From the NCBI RefSeq assembly GCF_012034245.1, contig NZ_JAATEO010000002.1:62001-126000 (forward strand): a stretch of DNA of 64,000 nucleotides, read 5' to 3'. Within the stretch, counting starts at the first letter, position 1. The number at the start of each line of letters is the position of its first letter. The notes below the pieces were generated by a model that saw only the letters and a list, made by a program, of their open reading frames with translations, did no database searches and had not been told where the DNA came from. Positions 19,690 to 29,012 of the stretch are shown here, piece by piece. The DNA is from Micromonospora thermarum. Lineage in GTDB: Bacteria > Actinomycetota > Actinomycetes > Mycobacteriales > Micromonosporaceae. The position numbers and the translations under genes are program-made.

Positions 19690-22600
19690 TCGTTGTTCTC
19701 CTGCCCGTCGTCGGCCCGGTTGAGCCGCTGGCTGATCACCTGGGTGACCCCGTTGCGCATGGTCACGCCGTAGAGGGCGTCGGCGACCTCCATCGTCCGC
19801 TTCTGGTGCGTGATGACGATCAGCTGGCTCTTCTCCCGCAGCTGCGCCAGCAGCGTGATCAGTCGGCCCAGGTTCACGTCGTCGAGCGCCGCCTCCACCT
19901 CGTCCATGATGTAGAACGGGCTGGGCCGCGCGCGGAAGATCGCCACGAGCATCGCCACGGCCGTCAGCGACCGCTCACCGCCGGAGAGCAGCGACAACCG
20001 CTTGATCTTCTTGCCGGGCGGCCGGGCCTCCACCTCGACGCCGGTGGTGAGCAGGTCGTCCGGGTCGGTGAGCACGAGCCGCCCCTCGCCGCCGGGGAAC
20101 AGCACGCTGAAGACCTGCTCGAACTCCCGGGCGGTGTCGGCGAAGGCGCTCGCGAAGACCTCCAGGATCCGGTCGTCCACGTCCTTCACCACGGTGAGCA
20201 GGTCGCGCCGCGTGGCCTTCAGGTCCTCCAGCTGCTCGGAGAGGAACTTGTACCGCTCCTCCAGCGCCGCGAACTCCTCCAGCGCCAGCGGGTTCACCTT
20301 GCCGAGCAGGGCTAGCTCCCGTTCCGCCTTGGCGGCGCGCTTCTCCTGCACCGCCCGCTCGTACGGGACCGGCTCGGGCACCGGCACGCCGTCGCGTTCC
20401 GCCGCCGCCACGTCGGCGTCGGTCGGCGGGACCGGCTGGTTCGGGCCGTACTCGGCGACCAGCGTCGCCACGTCGAGCCCGAAGTCCTCGGCGGCCTTCG
20501 CCTCCAACTGCTCGATCCGCAGCCGCTGCTCGGCACGGGCCACCTCGTCCCGGTGCACCTGGCTGGTGAGCCGTTCCAGTTCGGCGCCGAGGCGCTTCGC
20601 GGCCCCGCGTACCTCGGACAGCTCGGCCTCCCGCGCGGCGCGTTCGCGCGCCACGGCGTCGCGGTGCTCCTCGGCCTGCGCGATCGAGGTGGTGAGCCGG
20701 GTCAGCGCTTCGCGGGCCCCGCCGGCGACGGCCCGCGCGATCGCGGCGCCGCGGGTTCGCGCCGCCCGCCGCGCCGCCGCGCGCTCCCGCGCGGCGCGCT
20801 CGGCCGTCGCCTGCCGGCGCAGCGAGTCGGCCCGGCCGGCGATCGAGGAGACCCGCTCCTCGGCGGTACGCACCGCGAGGCGCACCTCCATCTCGTTCTG
20901 CCGGGCCCGGGGCACCATGGCGGCGAGCTGGTCACGCTCCTCGGTCGACGGTTCGGCGTCGATCGGCGTGGCCTCGGCCAGCCGCAGCCGCTCCTCCAGC
21001 TCGGCGAGGGCGGCGAGGTCCCGTTCGCGCGCCGCCTCGGCGCGGGCCCGGGACTCGCCGAGGCGCTCGGTCTCGCCCTTGGCCGACCGTGCGGCGGCGC
21101 CCAGCTCGGCGAGCCGGCGGGCGGCCGCGTTGCGGTGGCTCTCCGCCTCCCGCTTCGCGGCGGCGGCGTGCTGCACCGCCTCCTTGGCGGCCGCCACCTC
21201 GGCGCGCGCCTCGACCAGCTGCTCCCGCAGCTCGGCGGCGGTGCGCTCGGCGGAGGCGCGGTTGGTCCGGGCCTCCTCGACGGCGGCCTGCACCTCGATG
21301 TAGCTGGGCGCCTTGGCCGACCCGCCGGCCGCCGCGTACGCCCCGAGCACGTCACCCTCCGGCGTGACCGCCCGCAGCTCCGGGTTGCCGGCGACGACCT
21401 CCGCGGCGGCGGCGAGGTCGTCGACGAGGACGACGTCGCGCAGGGCCCGGTGCACGGCGGGCCGGATCTCGGCCGCGCACTCCACCAGGTCGGGTGCCCA
21501 ACGGGCCCCGTCCGGCAGCTTGGGACGCAGCGTGTCGGCGGAACCGGCCATCCCGGGCCCGGCGGGGCTGCCGACCAGCAGGCCCGCCCGGCCCGCGTCG
21601 GCGATCTTCAGCATGCGCATCGCCTCGACGGCCTCGTCGACCCCGCTGACCGCGACCGCGTCGGCGAGACCGCCCAGCGCGGCGGCGAGCGCGGCCTCGT
21701 TGCCGGGCGCGACGGTGAGCAGCCCGGCGAGGCTGCCGAGCAACCCCGGCACCTCGTCCGCGCGGGCCAGCAGCGCCCCGGCGCCGTCCTTGCGGCGCAG
21801 GCCGAGGGCCAGTGCCTCCTCACGCGCCTTCCAGGTGGCGGCGTCCTTCTCGGCCGCCCGCTCGGCGTCGCTCAGGGACCGGACCGTCGCCTGCGCCTTC
21901 TCCTGGACGGCGACCGCCTCCGCGTGCCGGGCGTCCAGGTCGGCGTTGTCCCGGTCCGCCTCGGTGGACTGTTCGGCGACGGCGTCCAGCTCGGCCTGCG
22001 CCCGCTCGGACCGCGCGAGGGCGTCGGCGTGCGCGGCGGCCAGGCGTCCGATCTCCTCCCCGGCGGTGGCGGTGCGCGCCCGGGCGGAGTTCACCTGCCC
22101 GGTCAACCGGGCCAGCCCTTCCCGCCGGTCGGCGATGGCCTTGGCCGCCGCGACCAGCTCCCGCTCGGCGGCGGCCAACTGGCGCTCCAGCTCCTGGCGG
22201 TGCTCCACCGCCTCGGCCAGCCGGATCTGGTCGTCGGTGAGCGCGGCGCGCAGCTCCTCCTCCTGCTCGCGGACGCGCTCCGCCTCCGCCTCCAGCTGGT
22301 CCGGGTCGCGGCCGGGCCGCTCGTCGTCCGGCGTGGCGCTGAGGTGGCGCAGCCGCTCGCGGGCGAGCTGCTCGATCGAGCGGAACCGCTCCTGGAGGGC
22401 GGACAGCTTGTACCAGGTGTCCTGGGCGGCGGCGAGCAGCGGCGCGTCCTCGGCGAGGGCGGCCTCCAGCTCACCGAGGCGGGCCTGCACCTCGGTGTGC
22501 TCGGCCTCGACCTGCTCGCGCCGCTCGCGCAGCGCGGTCTCGTCGGCGATCTCCTTGTCGAGGGTCGCGCGCAGTGTGGCGAGGTCGTCGGCGAGCAACC

Positions 22601-23282
22601 GGAGACGGGCGTCCCGCAGGTTGGCCTGGATCACCGCGGCGCGGCGGGCCACCTCCGCCTGCCGGCCCAGCGGCTTGAGCTGGCGGCGCAGCTCGGCGGT
22701 GAGGTCGGTGAGCCGGTTCAGGTTGGTCTGCATCGCGTCGAGCTTCCGCAGCGCCTTCTCCTTGCGCTTGCGGTGCTTGAGGACGCCCGCGGCCTCCTCG
22801 ATGAACGCGCGCCGGTCCTCCGGCTTGGCGTGCAGCATGCCGTCGAGGCGGCCCTGCCCGACGATGATGTGCATCTCCCGGCCGATGCCGGAGTCGCTCA
22901 GCAGTTCCTGGATGTCGAGCAGCCGGCAGGAGTCGCCGTTGATCTCGTACTCGCTCTCGCCGGAGCGGAACATCCGGCGGGTGATCGACACCTCGGTGTA
23001 CTCGATCGGGAGCGCGCCGTCGGTGTTGTCGATCGTGAGGGTCACCTCGGCGCGGCCGAGCGGCGCCCGGCCGGCGGTGCCGGCGAAGATGACGTCCTCC
23101 ATCTTGCCGCCGCGCAGCGCCTTCGCGCCCTGCTCACCGAGGACCCAGGCGATGGCGTCGACGACGTTGGACTTGCCGGAACCGTTCGGACCCACCACGC
23201 AGGTGATGCCCGGTTCCAGCTTCAGCGTCGTCGCGGAGGCGAAGGATTTGAAGCCCTTCACCGTCAGGCTCTTGAGATGCAC
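19686..23282 (-). CDS. smc: Chromosome segregation ATPase SMC
   Basis: A 1198-residue SMC protein, the normal family length. Walker A is GPNGSGKS (31-38). Long Ala/Glu/Arg coiled coils flank a hinge at about 500-670. The C-terminal head has the signature LLSGGERSLTA and Walker B FYIMDEVEAALDD. With ScpA and ScpB it would form the condensin that organises newly replicated DNA. The start is GTG at 23282. A possible -10 (TAGTCT) lies near 23346-23351 on the minus strand. Confidence 0.97.
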   Translation of the reverse strand: MHLKSLTVKGFKSFASATTLKLEPGITCVVGPNGSGKSNVVDAIAWVLGEQGAKALRGGKMEDVIFAGTAGRAPLGRAEVTLTIDNTDGALPIEYTEVSITRRMFRSGESEYEINGDSCRLLDIQELLSDSGIGREMHIIVGQGRLDGMLHAKPEDRRAFIEEAAGVLKHRKRKEKALRKLDAMQTNLNRLTDLTAELRRQLKPLGRQAEVARRAAVIQANLRDARLRLLADDLATLRATLDKEIADETALRERREQVEAEHTEVQARLGELEAALAEDAPLLAAAQDTWYKLSALQERFRSIEQLARERLRHLSATPDDERPGRDPDQLEAEAERVREQEEELRAALTDDQIRLAEAVEHRQELERQLAAAERELVAAAKAIADRREGLARLTGQVNSARARTATAGEEIGRLAAAHADALARSERAQAELDAVAEQSTEADRDNADLDARHAEAVAVQEKAQATVRSLSDAERAAEKDAATWKAREEALALGLRRKDGAGALLARADEVPGLLGSLAGLLTVAPGNEAALAAALGGLADAVAVSGVDEAVEAMRMLKIADAGRAGLLVGSPAGPGMAGSADTLRPKLPDGARWAPDLVECAAEIRPAVHRALRDVVLVDDLAAAAEVVAGNPELRAVTPEGDVLGAYAAAGGSAKAPSYIEVQAAVEEARTNRASAERTAAELREQLVEARAEVAAAKEAVQHAAAAKREAESHRNAAARRLAELGAAARSAKGETERLGESRARAEAARERDLAALAELEERLRLAEATPIDAEPSTEERDQLAAMVPRARQNEMEVRLAVRTAEERVSSIAGRADSLRRQATAERAARERAAARRAARTRGAAIARAVAGGAREALTRLTTSIAQAEEHRDAVARERAAREAELSEVRGAAKRLGAELERLTSQVHRDEVARAEQRLRIEQLEAKAAEDFGLDVATLVAEYGPNQPVPPTDADVAAAERDGVPVPEPVPYERAVQEKRAAKAERELALLGKVNPLALEEFAALEERYKFLSEQLEDLKATRRDLLTVVKDVDDRILEVFASAFADTAREFEQVFSVLFPGGEGRLVLTDPDDLLTTGVEVEARPPGKKIKRLSLLSGGERSLTAVAMLVAIFRARPSPFYIMDEVEAALDDVNLGRLITLLAQLREKSQLIVITHQKRTMEVADALYGVTMRNGVTQVISQRLNRADDGQENNE

Positions 23283-23536
23283 CTTCTCGATCCTCGTCCG
23301 GTGGCCGCCGTACCGTCGCCGGCTGCGCGGACCTGGTGAACCCGCAGACTAACCCGCCAGCGGTGACCATCCCGCACTCGACCCGCCTGGAGCCGCGCCG
23401 GCCGGCCGTGCCCGTTCACGTTTCGGATGCGCAACCGACGATTTCCGCCGTACGCGCGTGGTTGCGGCCGGGAACGGGGGCCGGCGTCCGCAGTCACCGC
23501 TTCGACCGGGCGGACGAAAATGGTGCGCACAGAGCT
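23283..23536. other. Upstream region of smc
   Basis: With the adjacent terminator this makes a gap of about 320 bases. It contains the probable smc promoter (TAGTCT at 23346-23351 on the minus strand, with no recognisable -35). Frames across it have no ribosome sites or family resemblance. I see nothing else in it. Confidence 0.5.
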
Positions 23537-23564
23537 GCGCGCCGGCACATTCGTGTCGGCGCGC
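23537..23564 (-). terminator. Hairpin terminator after the small coiled-coil gene
   Basis: GCGCGCCGGCAC pairs with the arm at 23553-23564 over 12 bp with one G-T pair and a 4-base loop. It begins about 40 bp after the stop of the 64-residue gene. Confidence 0.6.
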
Positions 23565-23605
23565 CTTTTCGCGTGGTGCGATTCAGTTTTTGCGTACCCG
23601 GTGGA

Positions 23606-23800
23606 TCAGGTCAGCGCGGGCTCGGCGATACGGAGCAGGTCGTCCGCCTCAGCCGCAGCCGCCGCGAGCCGATCGTTCTCGGCACGCAGCCGCGTGATCT
23701 CGAACTCCAGTGCCTGAACCGTGGCACGCAGTCGGGTGACCTCGTCGAGCAGGCGCCGGTCGGGCGCCGCACCTACGTGGCCGTACAGGGCCTTCGCCAT
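23606..23800 (-). CDS. Small conserved coiled-coil protein
   Basis: A 64-residue protein beginning MAKALYGHVG. Residues 15-55 form a heptad-rich coiled coil with an LEFEITRLRAENDRL core. I recall short proteins with this N-terminus across Micromonospora and Streptomyces, but know no function. ATG at 23800 has AAGGAG upstream. A frame extended to 23839 has no advantage. It has its own promoter 110 bp upstream and its own terminator, so it is monocistronic. Confidence 0.75.
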   Translation of the reverse strand: MAKALYGHVGAAPDRRLLDEVTRLRATVQALEFEITRLRAENDRLAAAAAEADDLLRIAEPALT

Positions 23801-23913
23801 GCTGACTCCTTGATATGCGCTGCCGGAATGGCCGGCCAACGCGCGCCCATTCGTACGCGGCTGTCAACCCAGGCGATTCTGGGCATGAGCGGGCGCGACT
23901 GGCGACACCTATA

Positions 23914-23942
23914 TATTGAGCCGAAACCCCCTCCTTCGTCAA
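23914..23942 (-). promoter_or_regulatory. Promoter of the small coiled-coil gene
   Basis: TTGACG (23937-23942) and TCAATA (23914-23919) on the minus strand are 17 bp apart, in an unusually AT-rich patch. The predicted start near 23907 gives a leader of about 107 bases. Confidence 0.55.
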
Positions 23943-24105
23943 GTTCCCGCAGGCCGTAGATCATCTCTACGTCGACCTGTCCACTTGTCGGGGGGCTGCC
24001 ATACGGCGCGGACACGCTCTGTCCGGACACCTTTACTGTACGCCCCGGATCTCCGGAAGTCCCTACCTCGCCGTCCCGGTTCCCCTTAACTCTTTCTTAG
24101 CCACG

Positions 24106-24135
24106 TTGCCGCAGGTCGCGGCCGACACGTAGCGT
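24106..24135 (+). promoter_or_regulatory. Probable promoter of the CAP-domain gene
   Basis: TTGCCG (24106-24111) and TAGCGT (24130-24135) are 18 bp apart, giving a start near 24142 and a leader of about 30 bases. The rest of 23943-24105 holds no gene that I can support. Confidence 0.5.
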
Positions 24136-24172
24136 CACCCCGGCCCGCAACCGACCCGTGGAGGCTAGAGGC

Positions 24173-25534
24173 GTGTACGGCTGGAACGACCCGATCGACC
24201 CAGACGGCGCCGCCCGGCGACCCGAGCCGGCGGACGACGAACCGGCCTGGCTGACCGAGCGGCCCGAGCCACGCTCGGCCTACCTGTTCGGCGACGACCC
24301 GAACCGGCCGGCGGACGAGTGGCAGCGCGAGCAGCCGACCGCGCGCTGGCAGCCCGAGCCCGCCCGCCACGACGCACAGCCCTGGCAGCCGGCCGACGCC
24401 ACGTACCGGGACGAGCCCGCGCAGCGCTGGGACCCCGCCCCGACCTGGCAGCGCGAGGAGCCCACGGGCGGCTGGCGGCAGGACGACCCCGCGACGTGGC
24501 AGGGCGAGCCCACCACGACCTGGCAGCGCGACGAGGCGTCGAGCGGCTGGCGGCACGACGAGCCGGCCGCGGGCTGGCAGCAGGAGGAGACCGCCCCGGC
24601 CTGGCAGCGCGAGGAGACCGCCGCGGGTTGGCAGCAGCACGGTGTCACCGCGGGGTGGCACGGCGCCGAGGCCACCGGTGGATGGCAGCACGAGGAGCCG
24701 ACCGGCGGCTGGTCGGCCACGCCCTCCGGGCCGTACGCCGGTGAGCAGGCGACCGGCACGCTGCCGGCGGTCGGAGCCGACGAGTCCCCGGCCGACGGCG
24801 GGCGACGGCGCCTGCGGCGTCCGCTGCTGATCGGCGGCGCCGCCGCGGCGGCCACGCTGGTGGTCAGCCTGGGCGCCGGTGCCGTCGCGTTCTCGGGCGG
24901 GGACGACGCCAGCCCCGCCTCGGTGGCGGACGACACCGTCGCGGCGGCCCCGGCCCTGCCCGGGACCGGCGAGACGCCGGCCGACGCCCTCGCCCCGACC
25001 GGCAGCCCGAGCGCGTCGCCGACGACCGCGAAGCCCTCCCCCTCGGTCACGGCGAGCCGCAAGCCGACGCCCGCGCCGTCGCGGACCACCGCGCCGTCGC
25101 GCCGGAGCCCCGAGCGCAGCACGGCCCCGAGCAGCTCCACCGGCAGCGGAGTCAGCGCCCAGGCCCGCGAGGTCGTGAACCTGGCCAACGCCGAGCGCGC
25201 GAAGGCGGGCTGCGGCGCGTTGAGCATCGACGACAAGCTCATGACCGCCGCCCAGCGGCACAGCCAGGACCAGGCCGACCACCAGAACATGTCGCACACC
25301 GGCAGCGACGGCAGCGACCCGGGTGACCGGATCGACCGGGTCGGCTACGAGTGGCGCACGTACGGCGAGAACGTCGCCTGGAACCAGAAGACGCCGGCCG
25401 CCGTGATGGACGCCTGGATGAACAGCCCCGGCCACCGGGCGAACATCCTGAACTGCGCCTTCACCGAGATCGGCGTCGGCATCGCGAGCAGCAACGGCCC
25501 GTACTGGACGCAGGTCTTCGCCGCCCCGCGCTGA
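24173..25534 (+). CDS. Membrane-anchored CAP (SCP/PR1) domain protein with Trp-Gln repeat region
   Basis: A 453-residue protein with four parts. Residues 1-205 are a hydrophilic cytoplasmic region dominated by imperfect 10-12 residue repeats built on W-Q-x-E/D-E (for example TWQREEPTGGWRQDD). One helix follows at about 220-243. A Pro/Ser/Thr linker follows (about 250-325). A C-terminal CAP domain (about 330-453) carries the HxxxM and GENVAWN elements and the SPGHRANILN signature. The topology suggests an extracytoplasmic CAP domain whose cytoplasmic Trp-rich tail is unexplained. I chose GTG at 24173, eight bases after GGAGG; GTG 24158 is in frame. Confidence 0.85.
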   Translation: MYGWNDPIDPDGAARRPEPADDEPAWLTERPEPRSAYLFGDDPNRPADEWQREQPTARWQPEPARHDAQPWQPADATYRDEPAQRWDPAPTWQREEPTGGWRQDDPATWQGEPTTTWQRDEASSGWRHDEPAAGWQQEETAPAWQREETAAGWQQHGVTAGWHGAEATGGWQHEEPTGGWSATPSGPYAGEQATGTLPAVGADESPADGGRRRLRRPLLIGGAAAAATLVVSLGAGAVAFSGGDDASPASVADDTVAAAPALPGTGETPADALAPTGSPSASPTTAKPSPSVTASRKPTPAPSRTTAPSRRSPERSTAPSSSTGSGVSAQAREVVNLANAERAKAGCGALSIDDKLMTAAQRHSQDQADHQNMSHTGSDGSDPGDRIDRVGYEWRTYGENVAWNQKTPAAVMDAWMNSPGHRANILNCAFTEIGVGIASSNGPYWTQVFAAPR

Positions 25535-25541
25535 GCCGGAT

Positions 25542-25574
25542 GTCGACGTCCCGGCGCGACGCCGGGACGTCGAC
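25542..25574 (+). terminator. Hairpin terminator after the CAP gene
   Basis: A perfect 15-bp stem (GTCGACGTCCCGGCG) with a 3-base loop starts 7 bp after the stop. Confidence 0.8.
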
Positions 25575-25687
25575 GCGTACCGGACGCGAGTCGTCGTCGG
25601 GCCGTCCTCGTTTGACCGGGTGAGGTGCGCCGCGGTGGCGCACCCGCCCGGGCGGCGACCGGCCGCCCGCGACCTGCGGAGCTGCCG

Positions 25688-26530
25688 ATGCGGATCCGGC
25701 CGCCGACGCGCGCCGTCGGGCGCGGCCTGCGCCGGGCGCTGCCGGCAACGGTCGCGTTGCTGCTCCTGACCCCGGTGTACGCGTGCCGCGTGGAGGTGGC
25801 CCGACCGGACGCGGCGACCACCTGGCCGTCGGACGCGGCTCGCCGGTGGCAGTGGCAGTGGCAGCTCAGCGGGGTGCTCGACCCGGCGGTGCCCGCGGAC
25901 GTCTTCCTGCTCGACCCGGTCGCCACGACCACGGCGCAGACCCAGGAGCTGCGCGCCCGCGACCGGCGGCTGGTCTGCCAGGTGCACGTCGGCTCGGTCC
26001 GGCCCACCGATCCGGACGCGACCCGGTTCCCGGCGACCGTGCAGGGCGCGCCCGGGCGTCGGCCGCAGAGCCGCTGGCTGGACGTCCGGGAGTGGGACGC
26101 CTTGCGGCCGGTGCTGTCCGACCGGTTCCGGCTCTGCCGGGGCAAGGGCTTCGGGGCGGTCGCGATCGCCGACGCGGACGCGTACGCGCACCGCTCCGGC
26201 TTCCCGCTCGGCTTCGACGACCAGCTGCACTTCAACCGCCGGCTGGCCGACCTGGCCCGCTCGCTCGACCTGTCCCCCGGCCTGGTCAACGCCGTGCCGC
26301 AGGTGGCGGCGCTGGCGCCGGACTTCGACTTCGCGGTCAACGAGGAATGTGTCCGGCTGGGGGTGTGCGGCAAGCTGCTGCCGTTCGTGGAGGCCGGCAA
26401 GCCGGTCTTCCACGTCGAGTACGCCGGCTCCACCGAGGACTTCTGCGTCACGACGGTGGGCTACGGGTTCACCTCCATCCGCAAGCAGCGGGCACTCGAC
26501 GCCTGGCGTCAGCCCTGCCCGGCCCCCTGA
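25688..26530 (+). CDS. Secreted GH114-like endo-alpha-1,4-polygalactosaminidase family protein
   Basis: A 280-residue protein with an N-terminal signal sequence (hydrophobic stretch at about 18-30, with Cys33 nearby, so a lipoprotein is possible). The mature part resembles the GH114/TM1410-like TIM barrel. WQWQLSGVLD, DVFLLDP, RWLDVREWDAL and GFGAVAIADADAY follow the family pattern, with acidic residues at the expected strand ends. The family hydrolyses galactosamine-containing polysaccharides in the cases studied. The ATG at 25688 has GGAG six bases upstream. Specificity here is an inference. Confidence 0.75.
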   Translation: MRIRPPTRAVGRGLRRALPATVALLLLTPVYACRVEVARPDAATTWPSDAARRWQWQWQLSGVLDPAVPADVFLLDPVATTTAQTQELRARDRRLVCQVHVGSVRPTDPDATRFPATVQGAPGRRPQSRWLDVREWDALRPVLSDRFRLCRGKGFGAVAIADADAYAHRSGFPLGFDDQLHFNRRLADLARSLDLSPGLVNAVPQVAALAPDFDFAVNEECVRLGVCGKLLPFVEAGKPVFHVEYAGSTEDFCVTTVGYGFTSIRKQRALDAWRQPCPAP

Positions 26531-26536
26531 CGCGTC

Positions 26537-26567
26537 GGGGCCGGGCCGCGTGCGGCGGCCCGGCCCC
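26537..26567. terminator. Bidirectional hairpin between GH114-like and MMPL genes
   Basis: GGGGCCGGGCCGC pairs perfectly over 13 bp with 26555-26567 around a 5-base loop, between two convergent stops. Confidence 0.8.
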
Positions 26568-26582
26568 GGACGGTTCCTACGG

Positions 26583-28802
26583 TCAGTGTGCGCCGACCAG
26601 CTCCGGCGCGGGCGCCGGCGGGTCGGTCGGGGCCGGAACGGACCGGGCCCGCATGAACCGGGGTGCCCACCAGTTCCGGTCGCCGAGCATGGTCATCAGC
26701 GCCGGCAGCACCACCGCGCGGATGATCGTGGCGTCCAGCAGGATCGCCGCCGCCAGACCGATGCCGAGCTGCTTGAAGTCGATCGTGCTGAGCGTGGCGA
26801 AGATCGAGAAGACCCCGACCATCACGATCGCCGCGCTGCTCACCACGCCGGCCGAGGAGGTGATGCCGTGCGCCACGGCCTCCCGGTTCGACATGCCGGC
26901 CCGGATGCCCTCGCGGATCCGGCTGACCACGAAGACGTGGTAGTCCATCGACAGCCCGAAGAGGACCACGAAGAGGAACAGCGGCAGCCAGGTGACGATC
27001 GCGCCCATCGAGGTGAAACCGAGCAGGTCCTCGGCCCACGTGCCCTGGAAGACCACCACCAGCAACCCGTACGCGGCGCCGGCGGAGAGCAGGTTGAGCA
27101 GGATCGAGCTGAGCGCGATCACCACCGAGCGGAACGTCCAGACCATCACGAGGAAGGTGAGCGCCAGCACGAAGCCGATGACGAGCGGCAGCTTCTGCCG
27201 GATGTGCCGCTCGTAGTCCTCGCTGCCGGCGACGTCGCCGCCGACGGCGTACTCGACGCCGGGGAGCCCGCCGAGTGCGGCCGGCGCCAGATCCTCGCGG
27301 AGCTTCTCCAGCGACTGGGCCGACCGCTCGTCCCGGTTGGCGAACGGGGTCGCGATCCGCAGCACGGACACCCGCCCGTCGGCCGACACGCGGATCTTCG
27401 GGCCGTCCGCCTCGGTCGGCGCGAAGAGCGGGTCGGCGGACGCGCGCGCGGCCAGGTCGGTCAGCGCCGCCGTCACCCGCCCGGCCTCGGAAGCCGACGC
27501 CCGGACCGCCACCGTGTGGCTGGTGCCGTTGCTCGGGAAGGCCGCGGTGAGCCGGTCGTACGCCTGCATCGCCGGCGTGCTGCGGGGCAGGTCCTCCATG
27601 CCGGGGAACTGCAGCTTCATGCCGAGCGCGGGCGCGGCGAGGGCGAGCAGCAGCCCGACGGAGACGACCAGCGTCGCCACCGGCGCCCGCAGCGCCGGCT
27701 TCAGCACCGCCGGCCAGAACCGCGGCTTCGCGGGCGCGCCGTGCCGTCCGGTCCGCGGCGCGGTCAGCCGCCACAGCAGCGGCACCCGGGGCCGGTCCAC
27801 CCAGCGACCCAGCTTGGCCAGCAGCGCCGGCAGCACGGTCAGCGAACCGATCACCGCGACCGCGACCACCAGGATCGAGCCGACCGCGAGGGACGAGAAG
27901 ACCGCGTCGTTGACCAGCAGCAGCCCGGCCATCGAGATGATCACGGCGAAGCCGGACACCACCACCGCGTGCCCGGAGGTCTCCGCGGCGATCTCCACGG
28001 CGTCCAGCCCCGAACTGCCCTTCGCCCGCTCCTCGCGATCCCGGCGCACGTAGAACAGCGAGTAGTCCACGCCGACCGCCATGCCGATCAGCAGGATGAC
28101 GCTCGCCGTCGTGTCGGTGGCCGGCACCAGGTGCGACGCGAGGGTGGAGAGACCCAGCGCGGCGGCCACCGAGGACAGGGCCAGCAGCACCGGCACGCCG
28201 GCGGCGATCAGCGCCCCGAACGCGACGATCAGGATGGCCAGCGTGACCGGCAGGCTGAGCAGTTCCGCCCGCTTGAAGTCCTCGCCGAGGGTGTCGTCCA
28301 GCGCCTTGTTGATCGACGGTCCCCCGACCTGCTCGACCCGCAGCCCCGGGTGCGCGTCCTGCACACCGGCGGTGGCGTCGCGCAGCGGCTGCACCCGGTC
28401 GGCGGCGGTCTCCGGGTCGCCGGACATGGTGATCGGCAGCAGCAGCGCCGAGCCGTCCCGGGCCGGAACCGGCTCACCGACCGAGGCGACCCCCTGCACC
28501 GCCCGCAACCGGCTCGCCGCGTCGTCGGCCGCCGCCTTGGCCGCCGTCATGTCCAAGGTGCCGCCGCGCGGCGTGATCAGGACGTTCTCGGTGGCCGGCT
28601 CGTCGAAGTCCCCGGACTCGACGATGACGACCGCCCGGCCCGACTCGCCGACCGCCTGGTCGGAGTCCTTCGCCTCGTTGAGGCCCGCCGCGTTCCCGCC
28701 GACGAAGCACACCGCCACGAACACCACCCACAGCGCGATCGCCCGCCACGGATGTTCGGCACTCCACCGTGCCAACCGCACCGTCACCGGTCTCGCCCCC
28801 AT
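26583..28802 (-). CDS. MMPL/RND-family membrane transporter
   Basis: A protein of about 739 residues with twelve predicted helices in two halves, each preceded by a large extracytoplasmic loop. The family's GxxxD(Y/F) signatures are present as GMAVGVDYSLF (near 240) and FGLSMDYHVFV (near 620). Actinobacterial MmpL-type proteins export lipids or glycolipids by proton motive force; the substrate here is unknown. I chose the ATG at 28802 after a GGGGGA. An in-frame GTG at 28820 also has a ribosome-like AGGGG. It stands alone, about 200 bp after mutM. Confidence 0.9.
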   Translation of the reverse strand: MGARPVTVRLARWSAEHPWRAIALWVVFVAVCFVGGNAAGLNEAKDSDQAVGESGRAVVIVESGDFDEPATENVLITPRGGTLDMTAAKAAADDAASRLRAVQGVASVGEPVPARDGSALLLPITMSGDPETAADRVQPLRDATAGVQDAHPGLRVEQVGGPSINKALDDTLGEDFKRAELLSLPVTLAILIVAFGALIAAGVPVLLALSSVAAALGLSTLASHLVPATDTTASVILLIGMAVGVDYSLFYVRRDREERAKGSSGLDAVEIAAETSGHAVVVSGFAVIISMAGLLLVNDAVFSSLAVGSILVVAVAVIGSLTVLPALLAKLGRWVDRPRVPLLWRLTAPRTGRHGAPAKPRFWPAVLKPALRAPVATLVVSVGLLLALAAPALGMKLQFPGMEDLPRSTPAMQAYDRLTAAFPSNGTSHTVAVRASASEAGRVTAALTDLAARASADPLFAPTEADGPKIRVSADGRVSVLRIATPFANRDERSAQSLEKLREDLAPAALGGLPGVEYAVGGDVAGSEDYERHIRQKLPLVIGFVLALTFLVMVWTFRSVVIALSSILLNLLSAGAAYGLLVVVFQGTWAEDLLGFTSMGAIVTWLPLFLFVVLFGLSMDYHVFVVSRIREGIRAGMSNREAVAHGITSSAGVVSSAAIVMVGVFSIFATLSTIDFKQLGIGLAAAILLDATIIRAVVLPALMTMLGDRNWWAPRFMRARSVPAPTDPPAPAPELVGAH

Positions 28803-29012
28803 GCCGGATCCCCCTGTCACGTCAAACCCCTGTCAACCATGTCGACGCTAGGGATGTGACGAGGCGGAGACATCGGGGAACCGCCCCGGTCCGTCCCGGA
28901 ACCGTCGCAGCGGCACGGGCGAGCCGCCGGGCAGGCCCGGCCGGCGGTTCCCCTGATCCATCCCGGACGGGCCGGGCACGGCACGCCGGGGCGGCCCCGA
29001 GAGGTCTCAGGG

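Noticed and set aside
20553..23339. 928-codon plus-strand frame opposite smc
   Set aside because: Low-complexity Leu/Gly/Arg translation, fully antisense to smc, no start signal.
28869..29012. GC-rich stretch between mutM and the MMPL gene as a possible ncRNA
   Set aside because: Only a short 7-bp stem (CCGCCGG) is visible; no conserved structure can be claimed.
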